Of a DNA stretch of 64,000 nucleotides, positions 27,944 to 36,376 are shown in pieces. The notes under the pieces were generated by a model. The model made no database searches, was not told where the DNA came from, and worked only from the letters and a program-made list of their open reading frames with translations. The stretch is taken from positions 3,281 to 67,280 of the forward strand of contig DASZZM010000050.1 of assembly GCA_035544895.1 (NCBI GenBank). The letters run 5' to 3'. Position numbers and translations under genes: made by a program. The stretch is from JASLEW01 sp035544895 (GTDB lineage Bacteria; Acidobacteriota; Thermoanaerobaculia; Multivoradales; UBA5704). How positions within the stretch are numbered: the first letter of the stretch is position 1; every line of letters starts with the position of its first letter.

Positions 27944-27985
27944 TTTGTAGCAAGCCCGATGCGCATTGTCAAGAAATATGCGCAT
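27944..27985 (-). promoter_or_regulatory. Promoter with twin-palindrome operator for the regulator-guaA operon
   Basis: The consensus -35 TTGACA (27967-27972) and -10 TACAAA (27944-27949) are 17 bp apart. Two perfect copies of the 8-bp palindrome ATGCGCAT (27959-27966 and 27978-27985), 19 bp apart, flank the -35: one in the spacer, one just upstream. The predicted start site falls on the ATG at 27937. Confidence 0.75.
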
Positions 27986-28007
27986 CCGGATTGGTGAGTC
28001 AGTACGC

Positions 28008-28129
28008 CAGGGGAGGGGGCGTCCCCTTCCCCCCCGGAGGGGAGGGAAGGGGATCGAGGGGTTGCGGGGGGCGATCCGATAGATCTGAGGCCGCCAACGC
28101 CAATTAGCGAGCGCCGTTTCATACCTCGG
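28008..28129 (+). repeat. GC-rich interspersed repeat, copy 3
   Basis: It has the 65-bp core (28015-28079), identical to that at 62045-62109. A second unit at 28098-28129 (TTAGCGAGCGCCGTTTCAT core) is the reverse complement of the unit beside the copy at 62045-62109, so the two parts have different relative orientation in the two places. Confidence 0.85.
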
Positions 28130-28157
28130 TGTCGCCGCAGGCGGTGGCAGCTAGGAC

Positions 28158-28191
28158 GAAAAAGACAAGGGCGGACCTTCACGGCCCGCCC
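28158..28191 (-). terminator. Rho-independent terminator after the Spy-like gene
   Basis: On the minus strand a 9-bp stem (GGGCGGGCC with GGTCCGCCC, one G-T pair) and a 5-nt loop at 28169-28191 are followed by TTGTCTTTTTC. It lies 52 bp after the stop at 28244. Confidence 0.65.
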
Positions 28192-28243
28192 ACGATGAGT
28201 GTGCTGACTGAGGCTTGGCGGCGGCCTGCTGGCCGCGGGGTCT

Positions 28244-28726
28244 CTAGTGGTCGCCGAGGGGGCCGCCGAAGGGGCTGCCGAAATGCCCGTGATGGGACTG
28301 CTTGAGGGCCTCGTACTTGGTGAGCTGGTCGGGGGTGAGGAGGGCGGAGAACTTCTTGTCGAACTCGTCGAACAAGGGTTTGGCCTTCTGCCGGTTCTGA
28401 TGCATCGAGATGACGAGCTGGCCGACGGCGGCGGGATCGGGGTTGGGCGCGTCGAGGGCGGCCTTGAGCTGGGTGTGCAGCGCTGCCTGGGCCTCATGGA
28501 TCGGCTGCGCCTGGGTCATCAGGTCATGGGCAATCTGCTTGGTGGCGGCGATCTGATCCTGGGTGAGGCCGAGCTGGGTGCCGAGCGCATGCAGATGCTG
28601 CTTCATCATGCCGTGGTGGTCGCCCCCCGGTCCGGCCGCCGGCATCTGGGCCAGCAGCGGCACCGCGAGCAGCCCGACCAGGGCGAGCCCCATCAAGCTC
28701 TTCTGCTTCCAGGCGGGAAGGTTCAT
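28244..28726 (-). CDS. Small exported CpxP/Spy-like protein, His/Met-rich
   Basis: This 160-residue protein has a signal sequence (QKSLMGLALVGLLAVPLLA). The mature region has LGLTQDQIAATKQIAHDL and LLTPDQLTKYEALKQ, the two LTxxQ-type motifs of the Spy/CpxP/heavy-metal-resistance family. A histidine- and methionine-containing stretch (GGDHHGMMKQHLHAL) follows the signal, and the C-terminus is rich in His and Gly. The ATG at 28726 follows AAAGGAG, and a terminator follows the gene. A periplasmic chaperone or metal-binding role is likely from the family but not shown here. Confidence 0.75.
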   Translation of the reverse strand: MNLPAWKQKSLMGLALVGLLAVPLLAQMPAAGPGGDHHGMMKQHLHALGTQLGLTQDQIAATKQIAHDLMTQAQPIHEAQAALHTQLKAALDAPNPDPAAVGQLVISMHQNRQKAKPLFDEFDKKFSALLTPDQLTKYEALKQSHHGHFGSPFGGPLGDH

Positions 28727-28890
28727 GACAACTCCTTTCGTGCTTTCGCGTTGAGTGAGCCCGCCTCTCATCGTCGCGGGCGGCAAGGGCGCCTGTCGCT
28801 CCCTTCAACCGGACAGACGGCTACCCGCGTGGGCCGGTTACAGAGTGACGCTCCTTACCTCGAGAAGGCCCTGCGACGTGGTGGTGGTGG

Positions 28891-29031
28891 ACTGCTCGAA
28901 GCGTCTATCGGATCGCCCCCCGCAACCCCTCTCGGTCCCCTTCCCGTTTTTCCGGAACCGCCGGGTCCCTGCCCAGCGGTGGCCGGGGGGGAAGGGGACG
29001 CCCCCGCCCCTGGCGAGCTAACTTTCGTTCC
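28891..29031 (-). repeat. GC-rich interspersed repeat, copy 4 (inverted, with internal hairpin)
   Basis: Read on the minus strand: GGAACGAAAGTT, GGGGGCGTCCCCTTCCCCCC, then an inserted hairpin (CCGCTGGG/CCCGGCGG), GAAGGGGACCGAGAGGGG, TTGCGGGGGGCGATCCGATA and GACGCTTCGAGCAGTC. It fills most of the 331-bp gap between the Spy-like gene and the next gene; nothing else is seen there. Confidence 0.75.
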
Positions 29032-29057
29032 AGCTCCTTTTTGTTTCAGCGTCCCTT

Positions 29058-29804
29058 TTACCGGACGCTGAGGACGGCGAGGACGCGGTTCTGGAAGCTC
29101 TGGCCCAGGCCGGAGGCGCTGTCTTCCACCTGGTGGCGGAGGGCAAAGAGGCGGTTGCCTCGCCTGCCGAAGGCCCAGCTCTGCTTGCGGACGTTTTCGA
29201 AGCCCAGGAGCAGGAAGGTGCCGCGGGTGCGGTCGGTGCGCTCCGCGGCGAGCGGCAGCCCGTCCTCGCCGACCCAGATCGACATGGTGCTCTCGGCGTT
29301 CTTGACGTGCTTGCGCGCTTCCTTCGACAGGCGCGGCGTCAGATTGAGGAGGAGGAGCCGGGCCGGCCGTCCCTGGTAGCTCGCCGCCCGGGTCTCGACG
29401 AGCTTCGCCAGGGGCAGGTCGCGGGCGAGCGAGACGGAGCAGTCGAGGACCTCGGCGACCTCGTTGAGGGTGAGGGCGCCGAGCGCGGTCCACGTCGGGG
29501 TCTTCTTCTCGGGGTCGACCGTCTGGCCGCGCAGTTCCTGGTCCGCCTGCTTGAGGACGGCGCGCGGATAGTCGACCCTGACGCCCTCCGGCCCGGCCTC
29601 GAGCTCGAGCGCGACCCGCGAGTGATCGACATAGTTGTCGAGCTTGGACCGGCGAAAGACCTGCAGGTCGAGGCCGGCCCGCAGCGGGTCGGTGGCCGGC
29701 AGGCGCGCCAGCGTTGCGGTCAGCTCGCCGAGCTCATCCGCCCTGCCGTCCGCGGCCAGCGCCAGGCGGATGGCCAGCAACGTTGCGGCCGCCAGAATCC
29801 TCAT
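29058..29804 (-). CDS. Exported protein of unknown function
   Basis: This 248-residue protein has a likely signal sequence (RILAAATLLAIRLALAADGRA) and a beta-rich mature part with LGELTATLARLPATDPLRAG, SRVALELEAGPEGVRVDYP and FLLLGFENVRKQSWAF. I recognise no domain with confidence; it resembles outer-membrane-associated hypothetical proteins. Its ATG lies inside the annotated end of the aspartokinase/decarboxylase frame (71-bp overlap). If that frame is corrected by one base, the overlap becomes the ATGA arrangement common in this genome. It is therefore probably co-transcribed with the lysine gene. Confidence 0.65.
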   Translation of the reverse strand: MRILAAATLLAIRLALAADGRADELGELTATLARLPATDPLRAGLDLQVFRRSKLDNYVDHSRVALELEAGPEGVRVDYPRAVLKQADQELRGQTVDPEKKTPTWTALGALTLNEVAEVLDCSVSLARDLPLAKLVETRAASYQGRPARLLLLNLTPRLSKEARKHVKNAESTMSIWVGEDGLPLAAERTDRTRGTFLLLGFENVRKQSWAFGRRGNRLFALRHQVEDSASGLGQSFQNRVLAVLSVR

Positions 29805-32448
29805 CCCCGCGGACTGTAGTACAGGTCGCGCCCCTCTTCGCCAGCAGCACCTCCCCCGCCGGCTCCCGCATGTTGTACCGTGAGCTCATCACCCTCCCAT
29901 AGGCCCCCGTCCCGGCGATCAGCATCACGTCGCCCGCCGCGGCGGGCGCCAGCCGCCGCGAACGGCCGAGAATGTCGCCGGTCTCGCAGATCGGCCCGAC
30001 GACGTGGGCCACTTGTGTGGCGGGCTCGTCGAGGCGGGAGAGGTTGACGATCGGGTGGTAGGCGCCGTAGAGCGCCGGCCGGATGAGCGAGTTCATACCC
30101 GTCTCCACGCCCACGTAGGTCACCTCCCCCTTCTGCTTGACCTGGGTGACCCGCGCCAGCAGCACGCCCGCCTGGGCGACCAGGAAGCGGCCGGGCTCCA
30201 TCCACAGCTCGACTCCGGGATTGGCTTGCTTGCAGCGGCGCAGGCCCGCATCGAGCGCCGCGAGATCCAGGGGGAGCTGACCCGGCCTTTCCGGCACCCC
30301 GAGCCCGCCTCCCAGGTCGAGGACGCGGACCGCCGGAAAGCGCCGCGCCGCGCCGGCAAGGAAGAGCGCCACCTCGCCCCATGCCTCGGTTGTGCGGATG
30401 CCGCTGCCCACGTGGGCATGGAGCCCGACGACCCGGGCGCCACAGAGATCGAGCAGCGCCGGAAGCTCGTCGAGCTGCTCGGCCGCCAGGCCGAACTTGG
30501 ATTGGGCGCCAGCCGTGCGCACGTGGATATGGTGACCGCGGCCCTGGCCCGGGTCGAGCCGAAGAAAGATTTCCCGCCCGCCGAACAGCTCCGGCCAGGC
30601 CGCGAGCGGCTGCAAGTTGTCGATCGTCACCCGCGCCCCGAGAGCGAAGCCGCGCTCGATCTCTTCGCGCGTGGCGAAGTTGGGAGTGAACAGGAGCCGT
30701 GCCGCGTCGAGCTCGGGGAACAGGCCGAGCACGTGCTCGAGCTCGGGGACCGACACACACTCGAAGCCCAAGCCCAGCTCGTGCAGGATGCCGAGCACAC
30801 CCGGATGGTTGTTGGCCTTGACCGAGTAGAGGACACGGTCGATTGCCACGAGCCCGAGCAGCGCTCGCGCCGCCTCTTCCACCGTCTCGGCATCGTAGAC
30901 GTAGAGCGGCGGCCGCCCGGCGGCCAGCGCCAGCAGATCCTCCCGCCGTCCGCGCCACCAGTCCCCTGGCTCAAAGCCGCCGCCGGGCCCGCCGCTCTCT
31001 CGTCCCGGCCCTCCCGCGCGCAGCTCGCTCCACGCCGGGCCGAGCACGGCGCTCTCCGCCGCGTGACCGAAGAGCAGCCCGTGGAGCTGGCGCACCAGGC
31101 GCTCGCTCTGCTCTTCGTCGACGAAGAAGGTGAGGTTGAGGTCACTCGCCGACTGGGTCACCATGTGGACCTTCAGCTCCTCGAAGGCCTCCAGCACCGG
31201 ACCGAGCTCGTGGAGGATGGCGCGGATACCCCTGCCCACCAGGGAGATCGAGGCCGCCGGTGCGATCAGGCGCGGCTCGCAGTGGCGCGCGAGATCGCCC
31301 AGCAAGTCGCGGATCACCGCCCCGTCCAGGGCATTGGCGCCGGGATCGAGCGAGATCGTCACGTTGGTCTCCGAGGTCGAGACCGAATCGACGGAGATCC
31401 CGTGGCGGGCTATGCAGGCGAAGACCTCGGCGAGAAAACCGACCTCCTGCCACATGCCGACCGTCTCCATGGCCACCAGGGTGATGCCGTTGCGCGAGGA
31501 GACAGCCTTGACCTGGGGCCCGCCTTCCGGCCCCGCCTCGGAGACGATCGTTCCCGGCGCCTCGGGCCGGTCGGTGCACAGGACGTGCAGCGGGATGCGG
31601 TGGCGGCGCAGGGGCGGGATCGACCGCGGATGGAGCACCTTGGCGCCCATGGTCGCGATTTCCTGGGCTTCCTCGTAACTGAGCGCGCGCAGCAGCCGGG
31701 CCGACGGGATGAGAGCCGGGTTGGCCGTGAACAGGCCGGGAACGTCGGTCCAGATCTCGCAGCGCTCGGCCCCCAGCCTGGCGGCGAAGTACGCCGCGGA
31801 GGTGTCAGAGCCGCCGCGGCCCAGCAGGACCGTCTCGCCTTCCCGGTTGCGGGCGATAAAACCCTGGGTCACCACCACCGCTGCCGGCTCCTCGGCCAGC
31901 CGGGCGCGCAGCTCCTCGTCGCGGTCATGGTCGCAGCTCGCGGCCAGGTAGGAGCGAGGCGTGCGGGCGCGGGCGGGCTGCTCGTCGCGGGCCACCAGCG
32001 CGGTGCGTGCGTCGAGCCAGGCGGTGGGGATGCCGCACCCGTCGAGATAGGCAACTCCCAGGCGGGTCGATAGCAGCTCGCCGAAGGCCATCACTCGCGC
32101 CTTCAGGCGAGGCCCTGCCTCGCGCAGCAGCGAAGCGCCGAGCGCCAGCCGCGACAGCTCCGCGAGGTCCGGCCGGAGCGTGGCCTCGGGGTCCGCGAGG
32201 CCCAGGGCCGAGCCGAGCTCGAGGTGCCGCTGCACGATCTCCGCGAGCGCGGCCTCGTGCCGGTCCTCGACCGCCAGGGCGAGCATCGCCTCCAAGCGGT
32301 CCGACATGCCGGCCAGCGCCGAGCAGACCAGAAGCGGCCGCAGGCCCTCCGCGCGCCGGCGCTCGGCGAGCGCCGCGATGGTGCGCCAGCGCTCCGCGGT
32401 CGACACACTCGTGCCACCGAACTTGAGAACCGCCCAACGCTGGTTCAT
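29734..32448 (-). CDS. Bifunctional aspartokinase / diaminopimelate decarboxylase
   Basis: This 904-residue fusion joins the first and last steps of lysine synthesis. Residues 1-470 are an aspartokinase (VLKFGGTSVS, LLGRGGSDTSAAYFAARL, EIWTDVPGLFTANP) followed by ACT domains (TLVAMETVGMWQEVGFLAEV). Residues about 500-880 are a PLP-dependent DAP decarboxylase: the PLP lysine in YSVKANNHPG, HAHVGSG, GGGLGVPE, and the substrate-binding CETGDILG and GAYGRVMSSRYN. Similar fusions are known in Xanthomonadaceae. After GEVLLA the frame runs 35 residues of non-homologous sequence; a +1 correction near 29838-29842 would instead give EEGRDLYYSPRG and a stop at 29801. The ATG at 32448 is certain. Confidence 0.92.
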   Translation of the reverse strand: MNQRWAVLKFGGTSVSTAERWRTIAALAERRRAEGLRPLLVCSALAGMSDRLEAMLALAVEDRHEAALAEIVQRHLELGSALGLADPEATLRPDLAELSRLALGASLLREAGPRLKARVMAFGELLSTRLGVAYLDGCGIPTAWLDARTALVARDEQPARARTPRSYLAASCDHDRDEELRARLAEEPAAVVVTQGFIARNREGETVLLGRGGSDTSAAYFAARLGAERCEIWTDVPGLFTANPALIPSARLLRALSYEEAQEIATMGAKVLHPRSIPPLRRHRIPLHVLCTDRPEAPGTIVSEAGPEGGPQVKAVSSRNGITLVAMETVGMWQEVGFLAEVFACIARHGISVDSVSTSETNVTISLDPGANALDGAVIRDLLGDLARHCEPRLIAPAASISLVGRGIRAILHELGPVLEAFEELKVHMVTQSASDLNLTFFVDEEQSERLVRQLHGLLFGHAAESAVLGPAWSELRAGGPGRESGGPGGGFEPGDWWRGRREDLLALAAGRPPLYVYDAETVEEAARALLGLVAIDRVLYSVKANNHPGVLGILHELGLGFECVSVPELEHVLGLFPELDAARLLFTPNFATREEIERGFALGARVTIDNLQPLAAWPELFGGREIFLRLDPGQGRGHHIHVRTAGAQSKFGLAAEQLDELPALLDLCGARVVGLHAHVGSGIRTTEAWGEVALFLAGAARRFPAVRVLDLGGGLGVPERPGQLPLDLAALDAGLRRCKQANPGVELWMEPGRFLVAQAGVLLARVTQVKQKGEVTYVGVETGMNSLIRPALYGAYHPIVNLSRLDEPATQVAHVVGPICETGDILGRSRRLAPAAAGDVMLIAGTGAYGRVMSSRYNMREPAGEVLLAKRGATCTTVRGDEDSGGRNVAGHPPGAGRGRQGG

Positions 32449-32482
32449 GGCGGATGCCGCGGCCCTTGCCTCTCTAAGACAG

Positions 32483-32511
32483 TTGACAATAGGGTATTAC
32501 CTGGTCATACT
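32483..32511 (+). promoter_or_regulatory. Promoter of mazEF
   Basis: The consensus -35 TTGACA (32483-32488) and -10 CATACT (32506-32511) are 17 bp apart and end 6 nt before the mazE ATG. There is no ribosome-binding site, so a leaderless mRNA is predicted. A short palindrome, GGTATTACC, lies in the spacer and is a candidate antitoxin binding site. Confidence 0.6.
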
Positions 32512-32517
32512 TCTGTC

Positions 32518-32751
32518 ATGAAAGTCGCTATCTCAGTGCCAGATCCGACCTTCAAAGCCGCGGAGCGCGTCTCGAAGCGACTCGGGATGTCCCGCAGCCG
32601 GCTCTACGCACAGGCCGTCGAGGCCTTCGTGAAAGCCCATCGCGGCGTGGATATACGAGAGTCACTTGCCACAGTGTACGGCTCCGCTGCCTCGACCGTC
32701 GACCCGGTGATCGAGCGGCTTCAGGCTGATGCGCTGCGCGAGGAATGGTAG
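32518..32751 (+). CDS. mazE: Antitoxin of a MazEF-type module (ribbon-helix-helix)
   Basis: This 77-residue protein begins with a ribbon-helix-helix domain (KVAISVPDPTFKAAERVSKR, then MSRSRLYAQAVEAFVKAH), which binds DNA as a dimer and probably autoregulates. The C-terminal half (SLATVYGSAASTVDPVIERL and following) would wrap the toxin. It overlaps the toxin gene by 7 nt. It is divergent from the aspartokinase gene. The fold is not the AbrB-type of E. coli MazE but the RHH type common with MazF in other phyla. Confidence 0.85.
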   Translation: MKVAISVPDPTFKAAERVSKRLGMSRSRLYAQAVEAFVKAHRGVDIRESLATVYGSAASTVDPVIERLQADALREEW

Positions 32752-33089
32752 CGCACCGCGGCGAAGTCTGGTGGGCCGCGCTCGGGCGTCCCGAGGGTTC
32801 CGAGCCTGGATACCGCCGTCCCGTCGTTATCCTGCAGATCGACGAATTCAACGAGAGTCCTATCCAGACCGTGGTGGTCGCCACCATCACCTCCAACACG
32901 CGCCTCGCCCAGGCCCCTGGGAATGTGCTGTGTCGCAAGCGGGAAGTCGGTCTGACGAAGCCCTCGGTGGTCAACGTCTCGCAGATAGCGACCATCGACA
33001 AGAGCCGGCTCCTGGAGCGAGTGGGTCACCTCTCGAACCGTCTTCTGGAGGAAGTCGAGGATGGCCTCCGGCTCGTCTTAGGGCTTTAG
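32745..33089 (+). CDS. mazF: MazF-type mRNA interferase toxin
   Basis: This 114-residue protein of the MazF/PemK family cleaves mRNA at specific short sequences. The N-terminus RGEVWWAALG and the following GYRRPVVILQIDEFN (usual form RPxVV) form the RNA-binding core. Further motifs are VVVATITSN and TKPSVVNVSQIATIDKSRL, with the conserved Thr/Ser and the strand that binds the antitoxin. The length is typical. The ATG at 32745 overlaps the antitoxin stop. The 3' end overlaps the convergent VPS10-like gene by 12 nt. It appears intact. Confidence 0.93.
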   Translation: MVAHRGEVWWAALGRPEGSEPGYRRPVVILQIDEFNESPIQTVVVATITSNTRLAQAPGNVLCRKREVGLTKPSVVNVSQIATIDKSRLLERVGHLSNRLLEEVEDGLRLVLGL

Positions 33090-36000
33090 AGGCAGGGGAG
33101 GCAGGCCGGCCCGCCGCAGCAGCTCGTCGAGCGCCGCGCCCTCGCGGCCGCGCAGCTCCTGCCAGCGCGCCAGCAGCCCGGAGAGGCTGCGCTCGAGCTC
33201 GCTGAAGGCGGCCACCGCCTGAGTGGTGGGTGGCACGTCGGCGCCCTCGACGATCCCCAGCAGATGCGCCAGGTCGGCATTGAGACGCGTGAGGTCTGCC
33301 GCCCGGCCGCTTTCCTCTCCGCCCCCTGCCGCGCCGCCACGCTCCGCCCCGGTGGCCAGCTCCGCGGCCTTGGCGCCGAGCGCCGCCGCGGCGCGCGCCA
33401 GCTCGCCTTCTGGCGTCTTGACCTGAAGCTGCGCGAGAGACGCGCGCAGCGCGCGGACCTGACCCAGCGCCGCCGTGTCCCGGGCCATTGCGGCGACGAT
33501 GCCGCGGGCCAGCGCGAGCTGCCTGGCGAGGGCCTCGGGCGGAGTCTTGACCCGCGGATCCATCTTGACCGCGAGCGGCTGGGTGAAGGCGCGGCCTGCG
33601 ACCGTCAGCTTGACCTGGTACTCGCCCGGCAGCACGAACGGCCCGAGCGGCTCGCGCGGCGTGTCGTTCACGATGGCCGAGATCGGGTAGTCGTGATCCA
33701 GCGCCTCGGGCGGGGGGAAACGCAGGTCCCAGACGAAGCGGTGCATGCCCGCGCCGGCCGCGAGCGGCCGCGGCGGCCGCACCCACCAGGCCGGGATATG
33801 CAGGTCTTTCGGGTCGACCGCCTCGGGAGGATCGGCGCTCCCGAACCGCCGCACCAGCTGTCCGGCGGCGTCGAAGATCTCGAGCGTCACCGCGCCTGCC
33901 GGCGGCGTGCGCAGCAGGTAGTCGAGCACGGCTCCGTCCGGCGGGTTCTCGCCCGCCGGCTCGTCGGGCGGCAGCGGAGTGTCGGTGTTGAGGTCGCGGC
34001 GCACGCGCCAGGCGGCGGCGGGCCGGAAGAGGTGCGCCTCTGCCGCCGCCAGTGACGCCAGTCGGGCGTCGAGCTGGCGCAGCGACGAGACGTCGTCGAG
34101 GATCCAGAACGAGCGTCCGTGGGTGCCCACCACCAGGTCGTCGCCGTGCACCACCAGGTCGCGCACCGAGGTCGGCGGCAGGTTGAGGCGCAGCGACTGC
34201 CAGTTGTCGCCGTCGTCGAAGGAGACGTAGACCCCGCGCTCCGTGCCGGCAAAGAGCAGCCCCCGCCGCACCGGGTCCTCGCGCACGGCGTTGACCACCT
34301 CGTTGTCCGGGATGCCGCGGACGACCTCCTGCCAGCTCTTGCCAAAGTCGCGCGTGCGATAGATGTGCGGGCGCAGGTCGTCGAGCCGGAAGCGGTTGAC
34401 CGCGGCATAGGCCTCCGCGGCATCCGTATGCGAAGCCGCGAGCAGCGACACCTTGCTCCACGGCGTCAGAGCCGGCGGCGTGACGTCCTGCCAGTGCCGG
34501 CCGCCGTCGCGGGTGAGCTGGATCAAGCCGTCGTCGGTGCCGGCCCACAGCAGGCCCAGGTCCTTGAATGACGGCGCGAGGGCGTAGATCACGCCGCGGT
34601 GGGCGCCGTGCTGCGGGTCGGCGGCGGCGAAGGCGCCGAGGTTTTCGGGCACCCGCGGCTGAGCGCGCGTCAGGTCGGGGCTGATCGCCTGCCAGCTCTG
34701 CCCGCCGTCGGTGGTCTTGAACAGCACGCTGGCGGCGAAATAGAGGGTCCGCGGATCGAGCGGCGAGAAGACCAGCGGCAGCGTGCGCACGTAGCGCACC
34801 TTGCCCGAGCGCACCGGCTCGGGAGAGACGTCCTGCACCTGGCCGGTCGAGCGGTCGAAGCGCTGCACCCTGCCGCCGAAGACGAGGTCCGGATGAAGCG
34901 GATCGGGCGCGATGTATCCGTACTCCTCGGCACCCACCGGATGCCACTCGCGGAACGTGATCTGGCCGTCGTCGCCGCGGCTGGCGACCCCGGCCGAGCC
35001 GCTCTCCTGCTGGGCGCCGTACACCCAGTAGGGAAAGCGGTCGTCGGTGATCACGTGGTAGAACTGGGCGGTCGGCTGGTTGTACCACGAGCTCCATGTC
35101 GCGCCGGCGTCGAGGCTGATGACCGCGCCCTGATCGCCGGCGAGCAGCAGGACCTGCGGGCGGTCGGGGTCGATCCAGATGCGATGGTAGTCGTCGCCGC
35201 CTGGCGCTCCCTTGATGGCGACGAAGCTCTTCCCGCCGTCGCTCGAGCGGTAGGTGGAGGTGTTGCACACGTAGACGATGTCGGCGCCCTTGGGATCGAC
35301 CTTCACCTCGGCGAAGTCGCCGCCGCGCCGCCAGATCCGGTCCTCCGCGTTGACCCGCTGCCAGCTGGCGCCCGCGTCGTCGGAGCGGTACAGCCCGCCG
35401 TGCTGGGCGTCCGCGTCCACCAGCGCGTAGAGGCGGCTCGGCTGGCTCGGCGCGATGCCGATCCCGATCCGCCCCAGGCCCTGGGCGATGGTGGGCAGCC
35501 CCTCGCCGAGCTGCTTCCAGGTCGAGCCCCCGTCGCTGGACTTGTACAAACCGCTGCCCGGACCGAGAAAGGAAGAAGCGTTCTGCGTCTCCCAGGGCGG
35601 CTGCCGCGCCGCCCACAGGGCGGCATAGACGGTCTGCGGGTCGGCGGGATCGAAAGCCAGGTCCACGGCGCCGGTGTTCTCGTCCTTGGAGAGCACTTTC
35701 TGCCAGCTCGCGCCGCCGTCGGTCGAGCGGAACACGCCGCGCTCCTGGTTGGGGCCGTAGGGATGACCCAGGACCGCCGCGAACACGCGGCGCGCGTCGC
35801 GCGGGTCCACCAGCAGGGCGGGGATCTGCTGGCCGTCGCGCAGGCCGAGGTGCTGCCAGGTCTCCCCGCCGTCGCTCGACTTGTAGATCCCATCGCCGAC
35901 CGAGAGATCGGGCCGCTGCAGCCCCTCGCCGCTGCCCACGTAGATGATCCGCGGGTTCGACGGCGCGACAGCGATCGCGCCGATCGACTGCGTCGGCTGG

Positions 36001-36266
36001 CCGTCGAAGATCGGCGTCCACGTCCGGCCGGCGTTGGTGGTCTTCCACACGCCGCCGTTGTTGACGCCGATGAAAAACACGTAGGGCTGCCCGCGGACGC
36101 CCACCGCCGCCACCGTGCGCCCGCCTCGGAACGGTCCGATCAGGCGCCAGCGCAGGTGTGCCAGCAGGCCCGGGTCGAAGCCTTGCGCGGTGAGCAGCGC
36201 GGCAGATCCGAGCGCCAGCGTGCAGAGGGCGGACAAAGCGAACAGAGCGCGGCGAAGTGGGCTCAA
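33078..36266 (-). CDS. Sortilin/VPS10-type beta-propeller protein (copy A)
   Basis: This 1062-residue secreted protein has a signal sequence (about 1-28, LFALSALCTLALGSAALLTA) and then a large propeller of BNR/Asp-box and VPS10-like repeats (GGVWKTTNAGRTW, GIYKSSDGGETW, GVFRSTDGGASW, GLYRSDDAGASW, STYRSSDGGKSF). The C-terminal third has FN3-like segments (GMHRFVWDLRFPPPEALD, LPGEYQVKLTVAGRAF) and a coiled-coil-like tail. The start is TTG at 36266, chosen for the GGAGGTGCAAGC site just upstream. A paralogue with the same plan is at 58638-61934. Such proteins are abundant in Acidobacteriota; their role is unknown, possibly peptide or glycan binding or hydrolysis. Confidence 0.85.
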   Translation of the reverse strand: MSPLRRALFALSALCTLALGSAALLTAQGFDPGLLAHLRWRLIGPFRGGRTVAAVGVRGQPYVFFIGVNNGGVWKTTNAGRTWTPIFDGQPTQSIGAIAVAPSNPRIIYVGSGEGLQRPDLSVGDGIYKSSDGGETWQHLGLRDGQQIPALLVDPRDARRVFAAVLGHPYGPNQERGVFRSTDGGASWQKVLSKDENTGAVDLAFDPADPQTVYAALWAARQPPWETQNASSFLGPGSGLYKSSDGGSTWKQLGEGLPTIAQGLGRIGIGIAPSQPSRLYALVDADAQHGGLYRSDDAGASWQRVNAEDRIWRRGGDFAEVKVDPKGADIVYVCNTSTYRSSDGGKSFVAIKGAPGGDDYHRIWIDPDRPQVLLLAGDQGAVISLDAGATWSSWYNQPTAQFYHVITDDRFPYWVYGAQQESGSAGVASRGDDGQITFREWHPVGAEEYGYIAPDPLHPDLVFGGRVQRFDRSTGQVQDVSPEPVRSGKVRYVRTLPLVFSPLDPRTLYFAASVLFKTTDGGQSWQAISPDLTRAQPRVPENLGAFAAADPQHGAHRGVIYALAPSFKDLGLLWAGTDDGLIQLTRDGGRHWQDVTPPALTPWSKVSLLAASHTDAAEAYAAVNRFRLDDLRPHIYRTRDFGKSWQEVVRGIPDNEVVNAVREDPVRRGLLFAGTERGVYVSFDDGDNWQSLRLNLPPTSVRDLVVHGDDLVVGTHGRSFWILDDVSSLRQLDARLASLAAAEAHLFRPAAAWRVRRDLNTDTPLPPDEPAGENPPDGAVLDYLLRTPPAGAVTLEIFDAAGQLVRRFGSADPPEAVDPKDLHIPAWWVRPPRPLAAGAGMHRFVWDLRFPPPEALDHDYPISAIVNDTPREPLGPFVLPGEYQVKLTVAGRAFTQPLAVKMDPRVKTPPEALARQLALARGIVAAMARDTAALGQVRALRASLAQLQVKTPEGELARAAAALGAKAAELATGAERGGAAGGGEESGRAADLTRLNADLAHLLGIVEGADVPPTTQAVAAFSELERSLSGLLARWQELRGREGAALDELLRRAGLPPLPLKP

Positions 36267-36376
36267 GCTTGCACCTCCGGAAAGAGGCCCCTATTCTAGC
36301 CGCTCGCGCCCCGCGCCGGGCAAGGACGCCTGCGGCGCCTGTCGCCTCCGGCGAGCCGCCCTCCGCCGGCCGGTTC

